DNA from: DATLAN01 sp035527455
Lineage (GTDB): Bacteria > Planctomycetota > Planctomycetia > Pirellulales > Thermoguttaceae
Direction: 5' to 3'
NCBI GenBank assembly: GCA_035527455.1
Contig: DATLAN010000395.1
Span: 1 to 28,142, forward strand
DNA: 28,142 nt
Position 1 is the first letter of the stretch; every line of letters starts with the position of its first letter. Of the stretch, positions 24,801 through 28,142 are shown one piece after another. The notes beneath the pieces are model-generated. The model saw only the letters and a list, made by a program, of their open reading frames with translations, was not told where the DNA came from and searched no databases. Both the position numbers and the translations under genes were made by a program.

Positions 24801-27784
24801 GCCGGATCGAACTCGAAGTAGGCCAACCGTCCTTCCAACAAGTTTTCCTGCGGATCGAACGTCGCGGCTCTCAGCGCGGCCTGCACCGACGCCTTGTCCT
24901 GGGCGGCGCCCGTGTAGGCGTAGGTGGCGATTCCGTCCACGTCCACTCCGGTCTTCGTGAAGTCCGGAGAAATCAACACGCCGTTGGCGTCGGGGAAACT
25001 GACGGTCAAGGCCAACTGGTCGTTGAAGTCGGCGTCTTCGATAACCACGTCGGCAAACGGCGTGGTCGTGGTGTTGTCGCTGATCACCTGGCCGGCCACC
25101 GTACCGGAAATCTCCGGGGCGTCGTTGATCGAAAGGGCGTTGACGGTGGTGACGTCGTCGACCACCGGCAGCACGCCCACTGTGTCTTGGACCGTGATCT
25201 TCAGCCGGGTGAACGTCTGCTCTCCGACCGTGGCGATGTTCTCGGCCGGCTCGAAGATCAGCGCCTGCAGGAACGGTTGGACCTCCGACTTGGGCCCCGT
25301 GTACTCGTACGTACCGGGTTCGGTCGGGGACTTGAGAAAATTGCCCGTCAGGACGCCGTTGGCATCGGTCAGCGCACCGGTACCGTCGAGCAGGCAGACG
25401 GTGACCGTCAACTCCGTGGTGTCGGCGGCCTTTTCGATGGTCACGCCGGAGAACGGCGCGATCATTGCGTTGTCGTTGACGTTCTGGTCCGCCACCGTGC
25501 CGGTGATTTCCGGATCGTTGTCCAGTTCGGTCACGTCGATGGCGGCCGTCTCCTCGAAGGCACTGAACGCGGACGCGTTGCCCGAGGCGATGTTACTCAG
25601 CACGTCGCCCGAGTTGCCGTCCGTGCCGTCCCAGGCCCGGTAGGTGATCTGGGGCGTTCCGCCGACGCGTCCGTCGGGAACGTAGCGGAGTTCGTCGTCC
25701 AAGTCCAGCAACAAGGCCTCGCCCGGGGCAAGCTCCAGTTTGGTCCAGTCGCCGCCGGTGGTCCGGTACTCCCACCAGCCAACCCCCACCGTCGTGGAGC
25801 CCGTGACGGCGATCCCCTTATCGTCCAACAAGTTCACGTCGGTGATCTTGCTGGGATCGACGATATCGGCGACCGTATTGCCGGCGCTGTCCCGGTCGTC
25901 CTCGGTGATTCCATCCAAGGTGGGGTCGGTATCGGCGAGCACCGGCGCGGTGTTGACCGTAATCACGACGTCGTTTCCAGTGCCGCCGACGTAACTGATA
26001 TGGAAAATCACCCCGTCGTCCACGAAGGAGGTGCCCTCATCGAAGTCCTCGAAAGGCGGAATGACGGCACCGCCGCCGGGCAGGTTGATGATGGTGAACG
26101 AGTCGCCGGCGTCGGGTACATAGCCCCCTTGCAGAACAATGTCGAGACCTGCATTGGAAAGGTCGACACCACCACCGGCAACGAGTTGATCGTAGTCGAA
26201 CAGGCCCCAGATGTTCACGATGAAATTGGCGGCCGGGTCGAACTCGACGCCACCGATTTGCAGCCCGCCGGCCGTCGACACGGATCCGCCCGCCCCGAGG
26301 ACCACGTTTCGGCCGCCGAGGCTTCCCGAACCGGCCAGGTGGCCGTTGGTGACGATCACCACGTTGTTCGCCGCGTCCCAACCGGGGGCCAGCGAACCGT
26401 CGATCAACAAGGTGCCGCCATTGACATAGGCGGCTCCCCCGAAGAGGTTGACGTTGGGCAGCGACATGGTCCCGGCGCCTTCCTTGACGAACCGGCCTTT
26501 GGCCCCGGTGATGGACCCCGCGTAGGCCGTGTCGGCACCGCTGCCGCCGGCGGTGAGCGTTCCGTTGCCGAGTGTTATGGAGCCTTCGCCCGCCAAGGAA
26601 CCGATCGTCTCGTTCTGGCTGCGCAGATTGAACCCCGCGAAACCCGCGATGGTCAGGTCGCTTCCATCGGGAATGACGTTCGAGGCGCCCAAGTTGAGAA
26701 CGCCCTTGATCACCGTCGTTGCACCGAGATAATCGTTGGCACCGTAAAGGACCAGGTCGTTCTGCGAGTTGCCTGACCACAGTTCGATACCTCCTTGATT
26801 CATGGGGATACCGAACTCGTCCTTTTCGTTCGTGATCTTGCCTTTGATCAAGAAAGACTGTCGATCGCCGTTGACGTACAAACGGGTATCGCCCGAGGTG
26901 GTGCCTGTTTCGCTCCACAGAATCATGTCTCCGTACAGGACGGAACCCCAGGAGGCCTCGATCGCACCATTTCCCAACCCGGTTCCCTCCACGTAGATGT
27001 CGTCGTAGATGCTGACCTTGCCGGATTCGCCCAAGATCAACCCCGCGCCCAAGGAGACGTACGTCGCCCCATCGGCCGTACCGAGCGACCCGGGCTGAGT
27101 CTGCCCGGCCGCGGCAACCGGCCCCACGATCGCGCTGAGTTGCCCCTGCTGGATGAAAATGTCCCCCGTGAATTGATCGTTCCTCGCGCCCAACGTGAAC
27201 TTGCCGTCCCCTGTCTTGATCAGGTCCCCGGAGCCGGCAATCTTGCCGTCGAATCGCGAATCGAAATCGGTGGCACCGGTGGTCAGACTGAAGGTGCCCA
27301 AATCCATCGTGCCCATGCGTCCCGACAGCGAGCCGACCGACGCGTCACCGGTCAAACGCACCGTGATGTCGATGAAGTCGGTGTCCACGTCCTCGATCGA
27401 GTAGTCGCCGGTCCTCACTTCGATCACGTCCCCGGGGCCGGCGAGGTCGATGGCCTGCTGGATCCTGATGCAGTCAGCGGCGCCGGGGTCCGGGCTGACC
27501 GTCCATGTCGCCAGCAGTTGCCGTTGTTCCAACGGTTCGATCTTCGGGGAGGCGAAGGCCGAAGCCACCGTGGCCGTTGCCAACCGACGCCCTTTCTTCT
27601 CGCCGCGGAGTTCCTGGAAGAGGCTGACCAATCCCGAAACAATCGACGAAGATCGCCGGGTGCTCAACGGGAAGGAGCGCGGGAAGAGGTTCGCCCAGCG
27701 GCGCTTTTTCTCGTCAGGCCGCACCTTGGCCGACGCAAACAAGTTCGCCAGCCGACGTCGGAGTGATACTGTCTGTCTCATCAC
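15812..27784 (-). CDS. Giant surface protein: PLEQRQLL leader, PATR region, cadherin-like repeats, dockerin (3990 aa)
   Basis: The leader is 80 residues of mostly basic sequence followed by KIEPLEQRQLLA (81-92). Residues about 100-610 are a Gly/Asn-rich beta-helix-like region with autotransporter-associated (PATR) repeats: GSGDLIKTGDGKFTL (184-198), NDLVLYGANDYLGATTVI (342-359) and GRFVKEGAGTMSL (430-442). Residues about 757-3596 are acidic beta-sandwich repeats of two kinds. Type A is cadherin-like, with NDxPVAxDD, TDEDT, NDxDxDxGD, DGTxTYDP and DTFTYTVTDGxG. Type B carries PFxGVxIxDAD, LTVTVxxPxANG and ALRxLxFxPxEN. Residues about 3590-3763 are an Ig-like module (QITVRFSENVIVDEDAL; GDGTAGGDFQFR) that precedes a distorted dockerin (about 3764-3836). 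A Pro/Ala linker and an acidic tail end the chain. Such proteins normally act in adhesion, with Ca2+ stiffening the Asp-rich linkers. The start may be GTG 27784 or ATG 27781; AGGAG lies 6 and 9 bases upstream of them. Confidence 0.9.
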   Translation of the reverse strand: MMRQTVSLRRRLANLFASAKVRPDEKKRRWANLFPRSFPLSTRRSSSIVSGLVSLFQELRGEKKGRRLATATVASAFASPKIEPLEQRQLLATWTVSPDPGAADCIRIQQAIDLAGPGDVIEVRTGDYSIEDVDTDFIDITVRLTGDASVGSLSGRMGTMDLGTFSLTTGATDFDSRFDGKIAGSGDLIKTGDGKFTLGARNDQFTGDIFIQQGQLSAIVGPVAAAGQTQPGSLGTADGATYVSLGAGLILGESGKVSIYDDIYVEGTGLGNGAIEASWGSVLYGDMILWSETGTTSGDTRLYVNGDRQSFLIKGKITNEKDEFGIPMNQGGIELWSGNSQNDLVLYGANDYLGATTVIKGVLNLGASNVIPDGSDLTIAGFAGFNLRSQNETIGSLAGEGSITLGNGTLTAGGSGADTAYAGSITGAKGRFVKEGAGTMSLPNVNLFGGAAYVNGGTLLIDGSLAPGWDAANNVVIVTNGHLAGSGSLGGRNVVLGAGGSVSTAGGLQIGGVEFDPAANFIVNIWGLFDYDQLVAGGGVDLSNAGLDIVLQGGYVPDAGDSFTIINLPGGGAVIPPFEDFDEGTSFVDDGVIFHISYVGGTGNDVVITVNTAPVLADTDPTLDGITEDDRDSAGNTVADIVDPSKITDVNLLDDKGIAVTGSTTVGVGWWEYRTTGGDWTKLELAPGEALLLDLDDELRYVPDGRVGGTPQITYRAWDGTDGNSGDVLSNIASGNASAFSAFEETAAIDVTELDNDPEITGTVADQNVNDNAMIAPFSGVTIEKAADTTELTVTVCLLDGTGALTDANGVLTGNFLKSPTEPGTYEYTGPKSEVQPFLQALIFEPAENIATVGEQTFTRLKITVQDTVGVLPVVDDVTTVNALSINDAPEISGTVAGQVISDNTTTTPFADVVIEDADFNDQLALTVSFPDANGVLISPDFTKTGVDVDGIATYAYTGAAQDKASVQAALRAATFDPQENLLEGRLAYFEFDPAAFFNYRDVSEGFSTDGGMFKLHEEWEAFAWRSWDTNTDWIDQDPDPNVEDWIEAQQNVVVDAWKLSLTADPVGDDDEGIAGFSLVIASSETSAATADVLDAWGQALTATFVDGASAPEGWQVSFYKGGAQEDYTWNVRWATDDPDKFIRPGEAAGTFTFSLTTDDPITYGGDTVFRFGDPNTTAGNPPEQFAAVVFDWFWAEGVIPGEQGGFEDYFPTGEGDPRQGTGFEATAAMETQRVFTTRFDLDLTDLAGAAVNDNFTTVTATPMNDAPVANDDVDDPIGGPLTTDEATAIDIAADTLLANDTDLDNTYGPVDVLQIEIIQSLPGTKGTVSFDSNTGIISYDPAGAFGDLAEGMTATDLFTYTITDGNGATDTATVTITVTGINDDPVADDDSVATTEDDAIDISVMDNDSDPDTGDVLTLVGAGTSFTTDGGALVTINNDGTITYDPLGDPAANPAAPGPFDDMQAGDTTQDTFTYTVTDGHGATDTATVTIQIQGVNDQPYSGPDTGSTDEQTAYHAGPIGDAPGWEVVAGYNPLTGELMVSVNSEVPQYILDSLPPGQDPPIAGILEWTIRSTDGSAVFEDAGGNPYPAPILPGNPGNDVVVTSSEIKEAISDAVILNLLANGFGPNNANVPVWLDYTSHGLGVGVIDTGLTLRDDPADPANQLELSYTVAMLFPHPDLGVQIATFPAIVPLSYMNTGLLPNDADVDGSAVAGPIAVIPESKTSFADAAMTINADGSYDYDPSVSDRLNALAEGEQFNDTFTYKVQDADGAANGVWNEVTVTITVTGVNDDPQANDDSGYVTDEDTAVLIPVIANDTDADYEDDLDDARKPNDVDEVLSVKSVSDPPNGSVQISADKLSVTYTPDPNYHGTDSFTYVMEDITGTTSEATVTLTVDPVNDKPVANADSYGINEDIVTVLNIISDNDQDDADAGDAQNVLVIHEIDPAPLHGTLEISPDGTSVTYTPDENYFGTDTFTYTIRDRLDPGDPDGLISDPATVNIGINSVNDPPVLHNKYFFYVDDPRFGEGVEDSGGMVLNVFAGGNAPASWNPNPNSGNPLDQPVGFNPLHGLPLYPPQVIPADTDVENDLFQLAGAMFTEQTRSGTSLSPSWGGEITYSPGKDFFGLDTFKYYVSDTFGGPWTAWAWVTVYVAPLPDPPDAVNDTATVNEETPTVIDVLANDVEPDLVYLVPPPAVLNQGIVITGATNGTRGTVEIGTLDGSGVFVPSLPGETGMVVRYTPEVDYNGPDSFTYTVDNGKGLGTDTATVNLNVQAVNDLVQIVNLPAGSPEGGDKSPMKPFENFYQDDNENSVFYAVDVVDLENHRVNARVIITEPDNGTFLAVPGGFAQELDANFDPIPGQYVMYDKLPIQIGTALRNMQFKPTPNQVKPGATKTTVLRIEIEEIKRPDVLYLPDAPPTNPPIRTAELEVDIYSINDPPKIIVGNGLVVTDDVIADPVNNPLKPFEAVNGGAGVQLTEPDVGDVPGQSQPLDVRMTYASNLQGTLVDPDEATDPLWQKSDDGTTVTLTYVGTDNYADAIEAALARLVFTPIANIVPVGNSTLSAFTIQADDGYVDPNFPVKVVVTVQSVSINDVPVANDDPDATTDEDTVLVADASRNLLENDDDDDPGEVLQVLSNTEPVSGAALTVFADGTYVYDPTVALNYLALGDPTYVDTFTYTVTDGHGGQSTAEVTIEVTGLNDAPTAVDDDLTANPLLQNATREITFEELITRADGTSQTTDWDPDTNDNPLLTINGVSALSEKGAAVTIVGDTIHYDPTDAADLKALAEGVQDTDTFTYTLVDPNGATAEATVTLTITGVNDAPGIDGTVSGQATTDKDTIDPFAGVTITDADGGTLTLTVTYPAANGDLTGAGAGIYTTSGTAAEVTAAIRGLTFDPTENRKLPGQSETTTFEINVEDDLGVDTTNSQTTVNSLSINDPPTIDVDGFFPIDTNDKTPVSGIELFGGVSIDDVDNVDAEFAPGVEQQLTVEVSFPDANGTLSHPTIMLQKSVVGDVATYSFPSTASAAETDLQGIVLTPAENRKPVAGDNVETTTLTITVIDVPTGAEATDSKTMVASTSVNDPPTANPITYVIGENSVLSSSTNDPGLDPAPVGTAIGGYNALTGELIVSANGVESWTIASLNPLVTLLPSPNDVLDTLPTPNGIGQPVTHDAQTVGEDAGQGGDLTYSGLSLGAIAMPLLNIDDLYIEYRVGGGLSAQMPLVVLEGAPSGGSGVLRNDRDPDPGDTPLTVLAADTQSPLAALDGVAGNVTVAADGTLTYDPTGLPSLNELAVGEMLTDTFSYTITDGNGEQRTTTVTVFIRGENDAPLAVDDDANTPGVPLSQDTVLPPIDHATLLANDYDPDESDELTIIAVSDSAGGATVIIDPIAKTITYDPRYAADLKGIPQDVEEPDTFTYTITDGHPMVAGQEDRYTADVTVYLVGVNDAPTISGMGVDLGYADNVAIYPFSGVSIDDADRNAEVMVTITLDNPDNGVLVGLGFTETGTPGVYSTGLLGISPQEAHDSVRALQFVPTQFKEEPAGGTSSSTFTFEVVDQLGASVVVVDDQGDPVQIDPEITVTTQWVDEPRVAAVYVRGTEWQGEYLDLVGPFGYEIPSDFDQLRDLPWFNLNQITVRFSENVIVDEDALTLVGVNVAQYDLLPGGFSYDAGNFAATWTFAKNIGEGDKTNNNLNAPATYRDDSLPDKLLLALDAGSIYRAGSAGDPAAALDGDWTNPDPDAEPLPVPGSAFTSGDGTAGGDFQFRMDVVPGNTVVNDTSPGVDGADVTAVANAQFSDKDSGYDPFLNVNGSEGFGFFMWHVDATDTVLVRNAQLTGLPPGEPVPAPLPALSPASAALSDGLGGLMTNFGRTLHGQFSQLDVGLVSDLGIGGADWRAALRRSTVRAVDLALDELAGTSNVAQAASDLVRDCWSRYGQHRNDKEGTLDDLFGMDDSVFDDGPFGGDESPFGEFFRSMAAGSNQRANGFMRRMTL
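16277..17017 (-). other. Pre-dockerin Ig-like module and atypical dockerin of the giant protein
   Basis: Residues about 3590-3763 read VAAVYVRGTEWQ, YEIPS, LPWFNLNQITVRFSENV, GGFSYDAGNFAATWTF and DKLLLALDAG, then SGDGTAGGDFQFRMDVVPGN. I know this sequence pattern from planctomycete surface proteins, where it leads straight into a dockerin. Here VDGADVTAVANAQFS and VDATDTVLVRNAQLTGLPP are recognisable dockerin helices. The first loop lacks the usual acidic ligands. The second (FLNVNGSEGFGFFMWHVDATD) carries about eight extra residues between Asn-Gly-Ser and Val-Asp. Confidence 0.7.
16997..25516 (-). repeat. Cadherin-like beta-sandwich repeat region of the giant protein
   Basis: Residues about 757-3596 hold about 11 type A units (cadherin-like, ending in a variant of TVTDGHGATDTATVTITVTGVND) and about 7 type B units (PFxGVxIxDAD ... 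INDxP). The order from the N terminus is B B, A x7, B B, A A, B B, A A, B, with borders blurred where inserts occur. Nearly every unit ends in ND or NDxP, the Asp-rich linker that binds calcium in cadherin-like folds. Copies of the DNA coding for FTYTxTDG are very similar; for example 17521-17551 and 17862-17892 differ at 2 of 31 positions. Confidence 0.8.
25955..27307 (-). repeat. PATR-type beta-helix region of the giant protein
   Basis: Residues about 160-610 contain several passenger-associated transport repeats and their companions: GSLAGEGSITLGNGTLTAGG (395-414) and GHLAGSGSLGGRNVVLGAGG (481-500). The region closes with FDYDQLVAGGGVDLSNAGLD, VPDAGDSFTIIN and YVGGTGNDVVITV, as commonly seen at the end of such passengers. 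No outer-membrane beta-barrel follows, so this is not a classical autotransporter. Confidence 0.75.
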
Positions 27785-27790
27785 GTGGAA

Positions 27791-27795
27791 CTCCT
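27791..27795 (-). promoter_or_regulatory. Ribosome binding site of the giant gene
   Basis: AGGAG on the minus strand is 6 bases before the GTG at 27784 and 9 bases before the ATG at 27781. Both spacings are acceptable, so the site confirms this start region but does not choose between the two codons. Confidence 0.65.
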
Positions 27796-27812
27796 AGGGC
27801 GTAATAAGTAGT

Positions 27813-27822
27813 GTTTCGAAAC
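27813..27822. promoter_or_regulatory. Palindrome upstream of the giant gene
   Basis: GTTTCGAAAC is a perfect 10-bp palindrome 29 bp upstream of the GTG start. Its minus-strand half, CGAAAC, extends to CGAAACAC, an 8-mer that also lies 21 bp upstream of the 2001-aa surface-protein gene. It may be an operator or part of a shared 5' element. Nothing else supports this. Confidence 0.25.
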
Positions 27823-28142
27823 GATCAGCGACCGACCCGCCAAGGCTTATGCAGGGGGACCCGAAAGCCACAGAGGGAAGACGATCGAGGGAACGACAAA
27901 TCAAACGCAGTCGACGCTGTCCGCGGTGGGAGAGAAGAGCGGCTGTAGCATGTCGACCGCATGAAATCCGAAATCCGAAAACGGGAGAAGAGCAAAACGA
28001 AGAAGAGAACACAGCACCCGAAACAGCGCCGTGCTGTCTGGTACCGATGGAATCGTGAAAGGAGTGGCTAAAGGCGTGCTTCGTCAACATAACGTGGCCC
28101 GCTATCAAAGTCGGTAAATCTTGCTGCGGTATGTCGGCCAAC

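Larger units (their letters stand above)
27785..28142. other. Upstream region of the giant gene, no gene seen
   Basis: These 358 bp are visibly poorer in G+C than the genes and hold no credible coding sequence. Open frames of 115 codons (minus, 28141-27794) and 70 codons (plus, 27849-28058) have biased, repetitive compositions and no family features. The stretch includes AGGAG (27795-27791, minus), the ribosome binding site of the giant gene. It also contains the palindrome GTTTCGAAAC (27813-27822) and a short tandem of GAAATCC units (27963-27980), a simple repeat often seen between planctomycete genes. No clear promoter was identified. Confidence 0.6.

Noticed and set aside
16292..26776. Long plus-strand open frames at 16292-18343, 18779-21430 and 23234-26776
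   Set aside because: All are antisense to the giant gene, with monotonous Val/Arg/Asp/Gly/His composition produced by complementing Asp-, Thr- and Val-rich codons. The minus-strand reading gives clear cadherin-like repeats throughout.
25955..27307. Classical type V autotransporter
   Set aside because: The PATR-like repeats are followed by cadherin-like domains and a dockerin rather than a C-terminal beta-barrel, and the leader is not a Sec signal.
27963..27980. Tandem GAAATCC units as a CRISPR or regulatory array
   Set aside because: There are only two to three short units with no spacers. It is a simple-sequence repeat of a kind common between planctomycete genes.
27794..28141. 115-codon open frame on the minus strand upstream of the giant gene
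   Set aside because: It has no ribosome binding site, Ser/Arg-rich composition and no family features, it overlaps the ribosome binding site of the giant gene, and the stretch has the lower GC of intergenic DNA.

Overview
The window is a GC-rich stretch of a chromosome, most likely from a planctomycete, probably of the Pirellulales. The main evidence is on the minus strand. Two very large exported proteins each begin with a basic leader ending in PLEQRQLL, a variant of the LEPR-XLL-type leader that I know from planctomycete surface proteins. Both also carry a planctomycete-style conserved module followed by a type I dockerin near the C terminus. Paired VIT/VWA proteins, a toroid-DUF4159 protein and a 'GGGGACTGGCTCC ... 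GGTGCCTGTCCCC' REP-like hairpin fit the same assignment.

Layout. Positions 1-235 are non-coding and hold a candidate promoter with 11-bp direct repeats. Positions 236-9454 (+) hold four genes: a VIT/VWA protein, an exported TPR-like helical-repeat protein, a second VIT/VWA protein with a Gln/Asn-rich tail, and a protein fusing an alpha/alpha-toroid domain to two DUF4159 domains. Genes 1-2 are 2 bp apart and genes 3-4 overlap (ATGA). A 164-bp gap holding the REP-like inverted repeat separates the two pairs. A bidirectional terminator at 9533-9567 divides this cluster from the convergent minus-strand genes.

Positions 15594-9589 (-) encode a 2001-aa surface protein. It has four SdrD B-like/cohesin-like pairs, three Calx-beta domains (one split by an inserted domain), a conserved C-terminal module and a dockerin. 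Positions 27784-15812 (-) encode a 3990-aa giant. It has a basic leader, an autotransporter-type PATR beta-helix region, about 18 cadherin-like beta-sandwich repeats (three interrupted by large inserts), an Ig-like pre-dockerin module, a distorted dockerin and an acidic tail. The last 358 bp are its upstream region, with no convincing gene.

Interpretation. The plus-strand genes all encode exported proteins built for binding (MIDAS metal sites, helical repeats, toroid, DUF4159), and their translational coupling suggests they act together in the periplasm or at the cell surface. The two minus-strand proteins look like calcium-dependent adhesion or surface-layer proteins. Nothing in the sequence proves a functional link between the two groups. 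No RNA genes, CRISPR arrays, integrases or transposase genes were seen. The many long open frames opposite the real genes are judged to be shadows caused by high GC.
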